Origin: Blastomyces gilchristii SLH14081
Taxonomy: Eukaryota; Ascomycota; Eurotiomycetes; Onygenales; Ajellomycetaceae
NCBI RefSeq assembly: GCF_000003855.2
Contig: NW_003101668.1
Location: 1,614,552 to 1,678,551 of the forward strand
DNA: 64,000 nt
Direction: 5' to 3'
Shown piece after piece: positions 48,431-61,509 of this stretch (position 1 is the stretch's first letter; each line of letters starts with the position of its first letter). The position numbers and the translations under genes were made by a program. Below the pieces are notes generated by a model. It was not told where the DNA came from. It did no database searches and saw nothing but the letters and a program-made list of their open reading frames with translations.

Positions 48431-49979
48431 TATTTCTAACTGTCTCTTCTGCCTTCATCTCTCTTCAATACTTACTAAAATTAATCATGTCATTCTTCTT
48501 CAAATATTCTGTGGTTCTGCAGACTATCAAGGCGCGTGAGTGCTGTCACAGATTGAAGAGAGAGAAGAAGAAGATGTTTAAGTAAGAAGAGATAGATTGT
48601 AAGATATATTATAATGCCTTGAAGAGACTCTGTAAGAAAGTAGAATGATAATAATTTTAAGTAACACTTCTGATAGATTTAGACTGAACTAAGTATAGAA
48701 ATAATGCAGATAGCACTGTCTATAAGAGATTGAAGAAGAAGACAGTGAAGAGTCTTATATAGTAGTGATAAGATCAGAAGAAGTTCTGAGAATAATTGAA
48801 GTTTAAGATAAAGAGAGAGAGAGAGAAGAAGAGTATTACTGTAAATAAACAGTAGCAGAAGAAGATTAAGAGAGTGTTAAAGTAAGAGATAAAGAAGTTA
48901 AAACTGATAAGTTTTTTATTTATTGAGAGAGAGTGATTTTTAATAATACTTCTATTCTCTAATTAATTAGCAGAAGTTGACAGAGAAGAAGGGGATTGAG
49001 ACCTTGTTCAGATCTCAAATGCATTTCATAATTCAGAATATTAAGAAGACAGCTCTGCTCTCTGAGCATGTCAATCTGCTTATCACTGAGATGAAACCTG
49101 AGACAGCAGACCAGGAAATGCAGGATTTTGAGATGCAGATTAACCTGGCTGAGAGAGAGCAGTGAAAACCCTTTTCTAAGAAGACAGTGAAGAGAGATTT
49201 TGAGATGATTATTATCTCAGATGAGAAGAAGAAGAAGAAGAAGAAAAATAAGAAGTGAATTATGAAGAATGATAAGAAGAATGAGAAAGAGAAGAAGTAG
49301 AAAAAGTTTTTTTCTTTTTATATTAATTAGTTATAAGTTCATAATTATTAATAATTAAAATTGATTTTGAGTTTTCAAAAATTATTATACAAGTTGTAAT
49401 CAAGTCAGGAATAATATATATATATATATATATTTAACTATCATGATTCATAAATCACTATAATGTATAAGTATCAACACTTTTTCAATATTGATATTTA
49501 TAATATTAATATATTTTTAATAATATTATCTGATAACATAATTTGATAACACTCTCTTTCACAATATTAATATATTTCAAGAAATATGACAGAGATTAAT
49601 CAAGATTGTTTATTTACTTTTATACATTGATGATATTCAATCTGAGTTAGTACTAAAATTATAACTAAGCTAAGAAACAAGATTATTTTCTCTTATATTA
49701 ATTCTTCTTACACACATCAGTGATTAGTTATTGAAAATAAATTATTATCTTTCTTAAATTATTATCATATCTTCTGAATTCACTTCTTTTACTTCTTTTA
49801 ATTCTATTGAAGATTCATAAACTCTTTAAGAAATCACTGTGAATCACAAAGTCTATATTATTTACAATTCAACACAGAATGCTCTCTTTCAATTATAATA
49901 AATAATCACTTCATTCTTCACATCTGATTTCAGGTCATAAAATTTATGAAAAACTCAATATAAATATTGAGATGAACTA

Positions 49980-51720
49980 TAAAATAATTATCAACAGATT
50001 GCATTGCAGATTACTGAAGAGTTATCTCTCTACTATAATCACTGTAACTTCATTCAGAAACATTTATCATGAACTGATTATAACTCTGAAGTAATTTTCT
50101 GACATCTGAAGTCATCAGAATGCAGATAATAAAAGAAAAATAATCAGAAAATTACTACTGAGCTGATAAGTTACTCTATCAGATAATAATTTTTAATAAT
50201 ACTAACTTTCTAATTTGAAGAAAATCATATGAAAATGATCATGTATTAGTACTCTGATTTCATAACTCTTATCTGATAACTTCTGTAAATAATTACTTTG
50301 TATGTATATATCTCTGAATCTTTCTCTTTGATTAATTGAAAACCTTGAATTCTGAACACTTCTTCAAATGCTTAATTTAAATCTTCATATTTCACATTAA
50401 TTCTGTCTTCAGTTCAATCTCAAGATACACTACAAAGTTAATATATAATATCTAGAATCAGAGTTGAAGAATTATTGAAGAGTGCCTCTCACAGTGAATG
50501 CATGAACTAGTATAAACAATCTTACATTTATGAGAGTTATATGTTATTATATTGATAAGAACTGAACTTATTAAGAGACATTAATTGAATTTGAATCATT
50601 AATCAGTAGTTATACTGAGAATTATATAACAGAGATATTAATAACTGTGATTAAAAATAACTATTGAAATATTAGTCTCAGTCTTCTTACAATTACAACT
50701 GATAATGCTGTGAATAACTACACTATGATGAAGAGCTTGAAGCAAAAATTGACTTTGTATTTCTGAAATAATAAACAAGATTATATTCTCTACATTGCTC
50801 ATGTGGTTCAACTTATAATGCAAACACTGATAAAGAATCTTAATATTAAGATGAAGAATAATGAGATGACTGATTCTTGAAATGAGAATGAGATGAAAGT
50901 GATTACTTAAGTAACTTTTACATTCACTTTATAAAAGATAATATTTTTTAATAATACTTTTTAATATTGTTTTTTAATAATGCTTTTTGATAACACTACT
51001 GTTAATTTTGAATAGATTGACTAATAATTTAAATATCACAGATTCAAAATATTGCTAATATGATTTGTATCTTCTCTAAATAACAATAATGATTTCATGA
51101 TATTTAATAAATAAATAAATCAGTTATATCACTGAATATGATACAGAATGTTAGAATATGATAAAGTTCAATATATAAGATAACTATTCAAGCTCTTCAA
51201 TTATACCAGATGATTGATTATTGAGTGTAATACTCTGATCAGAAAAAGATTCAGATATTGAAACTTTCTGATATAAAGTAAACTCAGTTGAAATATGTGA
51301 TTGATTTACTGTTTCAGTTTTATAAGATAATAAAGACAGTCTCAAACACTTGTATATCAATGCTGCAGTCAGTTTTATAAATGTATAACAGTTTATTTAC
51401 TCATCTTGAGAAGTAGTTGAATCACTTAAAAAGAAATTCAGTCTGAAATAATGCTATAGCACAGACTATTATTGCTGCAAGGAATAAACTGATATATTAC
51501 TACAGCAAAACTGAACAATCTTTTACAGAGTACTATACTATAGCAGCTCTACTAGATCTCTTCTATTGAGTTAATATCTACACTTCTCAAGATTAAACAG
51601 AGAAGAAATGAGACTTATATATTAAATTAGTCTGAAACTACTACAATATCAACTATCAGAGATTTGAATGAGCAGATATTTAAGATGTAGAGACAGTGAA
51701 ATACAATTTTCTAGTAAGTA
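49980..51720 (+). pseudogene. hAT transposase relic
   Basis: The catalytic-core block TTDNAVNNYTMMKSL is at 50,695-50,740 (family consensus TTDNASNN), followed by YIAHVVQLIMQTLI at 50,789-50,830. A C-terminal dimerisation-like block YYSKTEQSFTEYYTIAALLD is near 51,495-51,555. Stops occur throughout. Upstream, at 48,540-49,260, is a Lys/Glu-rich remnant that I cannot assign. Confidence 0.75.
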
Positions 51721-52509
51721 ATAATCTTTAATAACACTTCATATTATATAGAACTATAATACTAACTTTGAAACAGAACTTACATACATTGATTATAACT
51801 GAAAATCAGGCAAAACTACATACTTGTAAAACTGAATTTGACTGCTATCTTCAAGAAGATTTGATGAATTTACATGTTAAATTAATTCTAGAGTTATGAA
51901 AAATTGTTAAGAGTACATATTCAACTATTGCACTGATAATGTGTGATATTCTAACAATTTCATTGACAGAGATGAGAATGAAGTGAAAGTTCAACTCAAG
52001 TTGAGATATTTATTACTATCACTGAGAACAATTACAAGAAGAAACAATCAAGAAACTCATGATTATAAAACATGAAATTATCAGACAGTTTAATACCTCT
52101 GATCACAGTATATCAGAGAAGTGTAGTTTTCATGAGAAAGTGAAGAATACACTTACACAAGAATGTATTTAGTTATTTCATGAGTGTTATTAATAATTGT
52201 TATCAAATTCTGATTATATAAATAATCACTGAATGAACTGAATGAAACTGATTTTGATCTTCAGTCTCAGTCTCATTCTGATTTTGAAAGAATGATCATC
52301 TTTCACAGTTTATTCTGAGAAATTACTCTCATTTCACTGTTCTTGAATTAAATCTGGTCATTTTTCACATCATTTCTCTCAGAAATGGTTCATTTTCAGA
52401 TTTTTTTGAGGCTTGGTCCTGGTGGGACTCACGTCAAGAAATGTATGAAACCAGATTAAATGAGACTAAATGTGAAATTCATGGTCCCGCCGGCCAGTCT
52501 AATTCAGTG

Positions 52510-55500
52510 AGACTCAGTTTCTTAGATATGAAAATGTATGATTATAAGACATCTTTATCATTATATTGTAATATAGCTCTCTCTGTAACATAGTTAGAGA
52601 AGTCAGCTTCAATAACTGTTTTATAATCAGAGTTAAATATCATTAGCAGAGAAGTGTTAATGAACATCTTCTTTATCTATATAAATGCAGCTTCAGTGTC
52701 TGCTGATCACTGAAATACTGAGTTCTTTCTGATAAGTTCTGTAAGTGATCTTACAATATCTGAGAAGTTTCATATAAATCACTGATAGAAGTTAGTAAAT
52801 CTGATGAAGCTCTGTACATCTTTCACAGTATATGAAGCTTCTCATTCAAGAATAATGAAGACTTTCTCAGAATTCATTTGAATTCTCTCATCAGCTTCTA
52901 TGATAAAACCTAGATATTTAATACTCTTGACTTTAAAGTCATACTTGTCAATATCTATTGATAGTTCTGCTTCTTATAATCATTGTAATACTCTTTGCAT
53001 GTGTTCTTGATATTCTTTTCTGAACTCATCAGTGAAGATGAGAATGTCATTAAGATATGCAGATACAAATTCATCAAGGAAATTCTAAAGTACTCAGTTG
53101 ATATACTTCTGAAATGTACTGAGAGCATTGATCAGTTCAAAGAGTGTAACTATTCATTCAAGGACATCATAACATGTTCAGAATACTGTAAGTCATTCAT
53201 CTTCTTCAGTAATACAGATTTTATGAAATGTGATGATGACATCTAGTTTTGTAAATTATTGAGCTTATTCAATATGAGCTAGAGTTTCATTGATAAGAGA
53301 TAAAGAATAGCAGTTCTTCTTGATTAATCTGTTCAATTCTTAATAGTTCACACAGAATCAGAGTTCTTCACCTGATTTCTTTGCAAAGAGAATAGAAGCT
53401 GCAGTGAAAGAGTTACTAACACATATGAATTTCTTATTCAACAGATCATTGAGTGTCTTTCAAAGAAGAAGAAGTTCATCTCAAGACATGTTATAAAGAG
53501 AGTCTTATGATGACTTAGAGTTCTTATCATTCTTCTTTTCTAACTTGATACTATGATCTACTTCTGAGCCTTATAAGAGAGGTATATTTATAGTATTATC
53601 TTGTTGAAAGATATCTAGATATTTGTGATATTGTTAAGAGAGTTTTGTATGAGAATCTGTTATTATAATATGAGATAACTTTTCTAGAGTCTTTTTAATA
53701 TCAGTTAGACTGATGAAATAAATTGATACATAATTCTGCTGTCAGTGATTCTTTCAGCAACTTCTTTTTCTGAGCATTTCATAGGCATTGACAGAGATCT
53801 GTATCAGGTTTATAGTCTTGTGAATGTCATTCTTATGAACCCTATCATTGTTAGAGAATATTAAACTTCTGTTTCAAGTGTTTAATAAGATGCCTTGTTC
53901 AGATAGTCAGATAAGTTCTAATATAAGATTATAATTAAGATTATTAACTTCATATGTGTAGGCATCTTCACACTGATATTCTCTGACATCTATGTTTAGT
54001 TTCACTATGTAACAGATGCAAACATCTTTTGAACTATTAAATTCTGTAAGAAGTCAGGATTTTGATAAGAGAATACACTGAAGGTTATAATATCTTACAA
54101 CTGAAGATTTAATCATTGCATAGTAACATAGATCACTGTCTATCATAGCTTTCATATTATACATGTTATTAATCATAGTAGATACAAGAATCACATTCAT
54201 TATTATTTTCTTTTCAAATCATTGTCATCTGATCTCTTCAAGCTTCTGTTTATAAATTTGAACAGAAGTTAATCTTTTTCCTGTTTCACTGAGACATTCT
54301 TGTAGTTATCTTTCAAATCTTTCTTCACTACAATGTGATTGACATAGACAGGCACTGATTCATTCTTTGAATAAGAAGACACTGATCTTTCTCTTAATTG
54401 AGAAGATGCTGATCTTTCTCTTGAGTGTGAAAACACATAGGTTGATCAGCAGTTAAAAGTGATGTGTTCTAATCAGTTACAGTTAATGTATACTTCACAT
54501 TGACATTAATCAGTGACTTCTTCAGAAGTGATCTCAGAGACTTAAAAGCCTGTTCAAATAGTGAAAACTCTTGCTTATATATAGACATTTGAATCTATTC
54601 AGTTCATAGCATCTGCATTATTGCTGTTCTTCAGTGCAGATATATAAGTGACTGAAGTGTAATATTTTCTGTCACTGTTCTATATACTCTTGAGCTTGGT
54701 AAGACAGTCATTCAATGTTCAGAGCTGTGTGCAGAAACCTTTATAAGTCTGATCTTCATCTACACTTACAAGAGTCTGTAAGAGTTCAAAAGTTAATGTC
54801 TTCTTGAGCATACTAGTCTTCATTCAATCCTCTCAAGATTGATCACCTGTCTTTAGAATCTTGATGTTGAAGTCAGGAATAAATGTTGTAAGAGAAGTGT
54901 TTCTCTGTCAGACACTCTATAATCAATCTAATGCTTTCTATTGCATAGCAGTGTCTCAGAACAGAATATCAAGATGTTTAATAATGTTATCAGATGTTCA
55001 TAACACTGGTTCATATGCTTTCATTTATGAATAAAACTTCTGTTTCACATGATTCTTCAATCATTCATTGATATATCAATCTTGATTGATTAATAAACTG
55101 ATGACATCTTCATCTACACTCAGTTTCGCGAGCATTTCCATTCTCCATGATGAGTAGAGAGTGAGGTTGAAAGTATTGAAATATATAAGAGTATCTAAGT
55201 GTTCTTTCAGTGCTTTTATATTCAATTCTGTAGATATTGAAATTGTCTATACAGAGATTTCTTATTAAGATAATTGTTGAATTTCTTCATATTGATATTA
55301 TTCAGTTGCATGCATATCAGCTATTTATTGTTGTTGTAATTTCAACATTGCTCAGAGTCACTGTGATATCACTTCTATACTTATATTTGAGAGTTCTCTT
55401 ATATTATCATTAGACATGTCATTCATTGAGTGTATGATATCTGTGAAATCTTGAAGAAGTGTAATTATATGAATATCTCATATATCTGAGTGTCAGAACT

Positions 55501-55718
55501 CTCAGGTCTTTTACTAATATTCTGTTTGTAAGATCTTATTGCAGGGTCAGAGTGACTGGTAAGCAAGCTTCTATCTGAAAACTCAGTGTTCACTTAACTG
55601 TTTCTCTTTCTTACATATTGTTACACATTCAGATATCTCTTGATTAATAATTATTTCTAATGAGAAGATGATGCATGAATAATTGTTTCTAATAAGAAGA
55701 CAATGAATATTTTTCTAG
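52510..55718 (-). pseudogene. Gypsy-A gag-pol relic, minus copy
   Basis: Reverse-strand equivalent of 23,261-26,360 in the complete copy. RT sequence lies around 52,700-53,450, protease near 53,890-54,180 and gag-like sequence near 54,600-54,830. Heavily interrupted; useful mainly for aligning against the plus copy. Confidence 0.78.
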
Positions 55719-56025
55719 TGTAAGAGGCCTACGCTGAATAGATCAGTATAATATATAGGTCTTATATAACAAAGAGAAAAACATTAGAGAAGAAAAGAAA
55801 GAGAAAGTGTGAGAATCAGTGATCAGAGTGAATATTTATACATGTATGTAATAATGTACACAGTGGAGCTTCAGGGCGGAAGAATCTATACGCGTTCATA
55901 GCAGCTGAGAATCAGTGATTGAGAATGGCTGAAAATCAGAGTATATACATTCAAGAATGAAGTGGTTGAAATCTGTGAAGTGTAACAGAATAGTCTATAT
56001 CATTGATCGGGCGCAGCCTGTCACA
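55719..56025 (-). repeat. Gypsy-A 5' LTR of the minus copy
   Basis: On the minus strand it begins TGTGACAGGCTGCGCCCG and ends CTCTTACA. Length 307 bp, which fits one 55-bp unit fewer than the 365-bp LTRs. Confidence 0.85.
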
Positions 56026-59000
56026 GATTCTGACATTCAGTCTGACTATCTGTCTGTGAATGAAATATAATACTAAGAAGACATCTTATTATAAGATGAT
56101 AGTAAAAGACTGATCAGTATTTACTAATAAAGAGAAATTCTTGATCTTTTATTAATAACTTCAGAGTATTATAATTATAAATAATAATATTTAAAAATAG
56201 ATTAGTTAATTTAGAGGCTTTAATCTTTTTATAAATAGAGATATATTTAATTATCTTTATAAAGTAGTTAATAATAATTAAAATTAAGTTATATTCTTTG
56301 ACTCTTATTGACTTTAGCAGATTAACTATGAAATTCATTAATAGATTCTATTATAAGCTCTTTGAAACAGGCAGTGATACTAACTCATTGTATTACTTAT
56401 ATTATAGAATCTTTATTCTTTAACAGATATTATAAGTCTTAACATACTCTTTGATATCTGCTTAAAGCTTGTCTTAAATATATTTATATTTTAGAAGCTT
56501 TTCAGTCTTCTCTAATCTAAAGTACTCTGAATAAGAATTATCATGATAAATTCTCAATAACTTCTAACATATCACTCTGCTATAAGAGATAAAGACTGAA
56601 TTATTCAGCAGTAGAAGTTCACATTCTTCTAGTTATCAGTAACTTAATTTCTTAGCAGTATTACTCTGCTCAGAGTCTATCTCTTTCAAGTTTAAACTAG
56701 ATTCTTTCTTCTTTAACTTCTGAATTTAAGCTACAGTAGAGATATTCTTCTTCTATCACTTATTAATAAATTTTAAAAGTAGTCAGATTAAAAGATTGTA
56801 GACTGTTTTATTCTTTATCAATTTAATAATAGTAAGATATAACATGAGAAGCTCATGATCTTCAGTGTCAGTTCTCTGCAGAGACTTAGATTTTCTTTCA
56901 TCTTCTATACTGAGTTATATAGCTGTCTTATCAGTGCTGTTCTCAAGCTTCAGAGAACTTTAACTCTCTGTAGTCAGCTTCTTCTACAGTGATGATAGAG
57001 GTTCTTTTATAGAATTCTTCTTCTCATTAATAATATTATAATTGAGCTGTTTAAACAGTGTATCAGCAGAATTAAGCTGATCTGAATAGTATTAAATATA
57101 GAAATTATACTCTGAAAGCGTGGTCATCTGACTTAACATTCTATCAAGCTCTTTATTATCAAGAAGGAACACAGATTTATATAATTAGTAAGAACTTACA
57201 CTGAGTACTTACTACTCTGAAGATAATGTTGTCAGATCTTAAAAAATTTAATAATTACTAATATCTCTTAATTATAAGTATTATATCTTCTCTATATAAG
57301 TAATAACTTCTTAAAGAAGAAGATCACTGATCTTCATTTATAATATCTTATAGACTCTGTGAAAAAGCCTTCTTTTACAGACATTTTATTATCTATATTC
57401 TCAGATATTATTATTCTCTGATTCTTTCAATATTGAAAGATCTTCAGTGTCAACTATGAAAAGATTTCATAGATCTTATTTCTGAATATATCAGTCTTAC
57501 ACTAACTGAATAAATCAGAGTTAAAGTGATTCAGTATTGTAATATCTGTAAAAGCTTGTTTTAATTCTACAAATATCTGCACAGTGCCACAGTATCTTAA
57601 GTGAGAATAAATAGTCTTATTTTTCTATCTTTCACACTTCTCTTTAACAGATCTGTAAGAGAGGTAGTAATCTATGAATATATATAGATGAATTATCTGT
57701 AGAAATTCATAAATTCTAGAAATATCTATATCTTGTAATATGTTCACAGTACTGATTAGTTCTCAATGACAGAGACTCAGCTTCTGTTTATTAAAATGTT
57801 CTTAATCTTAATAATATAATTTAAGAAATCAATCTCCTGTATATAGAACAAGTGTTTTTCAGTGTTTGTATAGAGTTAATACTGTCTCAAGTGACTCAAC
57901 ACTTCTTGAATATGAGTATTATATTCTTTCTCTATTTTCAAGAAGATTAGAATGTTGTTCAAGTATACTATACAGAAGACATTGACAAGACCTTACAGTA
58001 TCTCATTTATATAGATCTGAAAGATGACTAAAGCATTACAAAGATTAAAAGATAAAACAAGATACTTAAAATTGCTGTACTTGATATAAAAAGCTGTTTT
58101 TCAAACATCATCTTCATTAACTCTGATTCTATGATAGATATTCTGTATATCAATCTTTGAGAATATCTTTGCTTCAGATAATTAATCAATTATCTCATTA
58201 ATTAACAGTAATAAATAGTAATTCTTAATCATCATCTTATTAAGATCTCTGTAGTTTATATATAGATATAGTCTACTGTTCTTTTTAAGTATAAAGAGTA
58301 TGAGTACTTCTGTCAGACTCTTTAATAAGTGTATTCAGTTCTTTGATTACACTTTCTTGAGATATTTATACAGAACATTCAATTTCTTTATAAATAAGTT
58401 ATAAAGAGATCTGTACAGTACTGTTACATTATCTTTAAGATAGATTTTATATTATATCTTGATATTAGAAAACTTCACTACTTCTCTTTCTGAAAAGACA
58501 TTCTTATAATCTGTAAAGAGATATTGTATATATTCATCTTTAATAATGAATACTGCTGTTAATCTTGCAGTGAGAGTGATAGCTTCTTTAACTATTCTTA
58601 AGTCTCAGTTATCTGCTATATAGTATATTAACTTTATTCTTTTCTCAAGATTCTTCTAATGAAACTCTTTAGATTTCTCTATCACTGTCTCTTTATTAGT
58701 GAGATAATATCATCATATCTAAGTGACTCAGTTAATAAGAGAATTGTTTTCTCTTAATTATAGAAGATCTAGAATGATGTTCTTATCTATAATATTAACA
58801 GTGTAAAGAAGCAGACTGCTTTTCTTAAAGATTTCTTCTAAGTCTGTGATCACACACTTTACTTACATTATGTTAAAACAGTGACACTTCATTTCATTAG
58901 TAAATTTCACATAGTCTGACAGATCTATCTTCTTTCAATTCTTCATTAAAGAAAAGAAATAGAATATAAAGTTAGTATTTATCTCAGAGTCAAGTAGATA

Positions 59001-60600
59001 TCTTACTGATATCTTCTTATTCAGAGTATATATTGTAATTATAATATAAACTTAGAGATATAAGAATTATTAATTCTTTATTTCTTTCTCTTCTTTATCT
59101 TTCATAGATATATTTGTCAGAAGAGAAGTTAACTTTAAGATGATATCTTCTTAATTTCTTTTCTTCTTCAGCTTCTTATAATCACTAGTATAGTGATTAT
59201 CAGCTTCACAGTTAAAAATAGAGATCTTTATCAAATCTTTTTTAACATTTCTTCATAGTGAGTGAAGAATCAGAATATTTAAAATTCTTCTTTACTTTTT
59301 TTATACTAGAGCTGTTATAGTATTATTTAAATTCTATTATTAATTACTTAAAAGAGATCTTATTAATCTTTTTCTCAGAGTATTAATTATTCAAATAGAT
59401 TCAGAAAGTCAAGTTAATAAGCTCAGTATAATTAATTAATAAACTCTGATACTGTGATATTATTATTCATATCTTATAAGTCAGCTTTATAAGATAAAGC
59501 TATATCTTTAATTAATTTAAATTATCAGTTAATTTCTTTTAATATTCTTTAAATCTTGTATTGAAATTAGAAGAATTCTCATTATTTTATTAATATAATA
59601 AGTTAAACTACTGTACTGCTGTGAAGCTATGATTACAGTGATTCTTAATTTAATTCAGTAGAAAGTTCTTGAATTCTTTCTAAGTTATAATAGTATTAAT
59701 ATACTCAAGCTCTCTCTTCTTAATAATCTAAGTAGTTACAGAGATGTCTTTAAGAAGGTTAACAGCATATATTACTTATATCTCATGAGTATTAAACTGA
59801 CTTAGATTAAGGTGAAATTTCTGTTCAAGAGTACAGATGAAGTTATGAAATTCAGATAATATATTTCTCTTATAATTTAAAGAATCTCTGATCTTAATCT
59901 CTCTATCTTCATAATAGATATAGATGTGTAGAGGCTGTGACAGTGATAGAGTGATTAAAGAGCTTATGTTAAAATGTGCAGCAGGTTCAGAAATCTCAGA
60001 TTTCTGCTAGAATAGAGATGTACACACTCTAGAAAATGATGTGAAGTTTCTCTCAGAGAGTGAGATCAGATCAGTCTTAATACAGATGTATGAGATTATA
60101 TCAGTCTATTAATAGAGCTTGACTGATTCAAACTTGTAATTAGATTGAGTAATTTGAATTGTAATATAACAGAACTAAAGCAGTGACTAGTTAGCAGTAT
60201 TATATAAAGATAGTTATTTAAGAAGCTGTATAAGTAAGTTTAACTATCTTGCTTAAATAGTGAGCTTGTAGACTACAGAGTTATTATAAGAATATCACAG
60301 ATACAGTACTTAGTATACTAAGAAGATTGTATGAGAAACATAGTAACTCTTGTATATATTTCAGTAGAAGAAAAATTAATTACTAACTTCTTTAATAAGA
60401 AGTCAGCATCTAGTTATTCTATATAGATAATAGTGAATACTCTTCTCTCATTTCATGAGCAAGAATAGTCAGAGTGATATCTCAGTGATATCTCACTACT
60501 ATGAAAGAGTAATCTGCTGATCTTATATAGAAGTAGAGTTCTTATATTTATCAATCAGATCTTTCTATAATATATTCAAATAATGTTATAGAGTGATTGA
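56026..60600 (-). mobile_element. Second Gypsy family (Gypsy-B), degraded, minus strand
   Basis: On the minus strand a Gypsy RT is recognisable at about 58,340-57,870 (AKIFSKIDIQNIYHRIRV, KTAFYIKYSNFKYLVLSF, GLVNVFCIVYLNNILIF). A gag-like region lies at about 60,020-59,330 (FICTLEQKFHLNLSQF, KREL then EYINTI) and a degraded zinc-knuckle near 59,210. The RT differs clearly from Gypsy-A, so this is another family. Element ends are not resolved; the left edge abuts the Gypsy-A LTR. Confidence 0.7.
57870..60020 (-). pseudogene. Gypsy-B gag and RT relic
   Basis: Gag (60,020-59,330), nucleocapsid-like Cys/His remnant, then RT down to about 57,870, in the order expected for Ty3/Gypsy. The YxDD box appears as YLNN. 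Stops are abundant. Confidence 0.7.
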
Positions 60601-61414
60601 AAACTGGTTTAAACAGTCTGCGGGATGAATAGAATCATCCGCAAGAAAGTGATGAGCCGTGTGAAACCGTAATAAGGTCTTAACGCGGCTGAGAGCGTGA
60701 TAAGTAAATAAAGAGTGATTGTAAATTACAGATTTAAATCTTTTTATATAACTATAAAGAGTAATTGTAGACTGTAGATATCTTAATTCTACAATTCTAC
60801 AGAGTTAATAAAACAATGAAAAATTTCTCACAATTTTACAGTGTTAAAAAATGATGATTTATAAGAATAAGTAAAAGATTAACTTATAAATACTTTTCTT
60901 TGATAAGAGTGATCTTATAGAAAGTAATTTATCTGCAGAATAAATCTATGTAATAATCACACAAGAATCTTGTGAAAAAATGATTGAAGATTAACTGAAA
61001 TTCTTCAGATTAAGATATGAAATGAATCTGTGTAATAATTATATAAGAATCTTATGAAAATAATTGAGAGTTAATCAGAACTCTTCTATATAAAAGATAT
61101 AAGATAAATCTATATAATAGTCAGAGAAAGATCTGCAGATTATAAAGAATCTTATAAAATAAGAAACTAAGTAACAGACTCTTTTCTCTTTATAGTAATA
61201 AGGGATTTTTTTCCTCACTGAGGTTTTTTTTTTATAGATACAAAGAGTTTTTAGTGAGTATTACTACAGTGCTGAGTCTGATTTTATAAAAGCACTTAGT
61301 GAAAGACTTCACAGATGAAGTCTTAGAGAGAGAAAAGTATATAAGAAATTCTGCTTCTCACAGATTCTTTATCTCTATTTCTATCTCTTGTATAATTAAT
61401 AGAGTTAGCAGCTC
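60601..61414. repeat. LTR-like tract with a GC-richer patch
   Basis: About 60,610-60,705 keeps several CpGs (CTGCGGGATG, AAACCGTAA, AACGCGGC) in an AT-rich setting. Downstream is a TATATAA-type sequence near 61,338 followed by CT-rich DNA. It may be an LTR of Gypsy-B or of a separate element; orientation is not settled. It is interrupted at 61,428 by the composite element and resumes at 63,676. Confidence 0.45.
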
Positions 61415-61428
61415 TTGACTACACACAT

Positions 61429-61509
61429 GCCAGCGTGGCCCAGTTGATAAGACTGGTAACCAAGGCCGCATACATTAGAGGTGTGTGGGTTCGAATCCCA
61501 CCGCTGGCA
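61429..61509 (+). ncRNA. tRNA-like head with pol III A and B boxes (probably not a working tRNA)
   Basis: The acceptor arms pair perfectly (GCCAGCG with CGCTGGC, discriminator A). The T arm is perfect (GTGGG-TTCGAAT-CCCAC) and includes the B box GGTTCGAATCC. The A box TGGCCCAGTTGATAAG fits the consensus. The middle does not fold into a normal D arm plus anticodon arm: GGTAACC would leave a loop that is too small, and the total is 81 nt. So no anticodon can be assigned. Its location at the 5' end of a retroelement points to a SINE-type promoter. Confidence 0.75.

Larger units (their letters stand above)
46729..52501 (+). mobile_element. hAT-superfamily DNA transposon (degraded)
   Basis: 5,773 bp flanked by the 8-bp duplication ATTCAGTG (46721-46728 and 52502-52509), which when merged restores the Gypsy-A reading. 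The termini are inverted: TAGACTGACCG at the left and TAGACTGGCCG (reverse complement) at the right, 10 of 11 matching. An 8-bp TSD with TAGA-type ends and transposase blocks TTDNAVNN (50,695-50,718) and YIAHVVQL identify hAT. The last ~100 bp at the right end remain GC-richer. Confidence 0.85.
45935..56025 (-). mobile_element. Gypsy-A copy in minus orientation, 3'-truncated and split by a hAT element
   Basis: Pieces are 45935-46728 and 52510-56025. The 5' LTR is at the right end (55719-56025, 307 bp, with one copy of the 55-bp LTR unit instead of two). The interior is collinear with the complete copy from its leader to about the integrase (equivalent to about 27,235), where it stops against the outer LINE tail. 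The 3' LTR is missing. Confidence 0.85.

Noticed and set aside
48303..48539. His/Tyr-repeat protein
   Set aside because: Translation of an ATC/ATT microsatellite inside a transposon.
49980..51720. Domesticated hAT protein
   Set aside because: In-frame stops interrupt every conserved block and the element retains its TSD and termini, so it is a dead transposon.
61429..61509. Functional tRNA gene
   Set aside because: Acceptor and T arms are perfect, but the D and anticodon arms do not fold normally and no anticodon can be named. It also sits directly at a TSD at the head of a retroelement.
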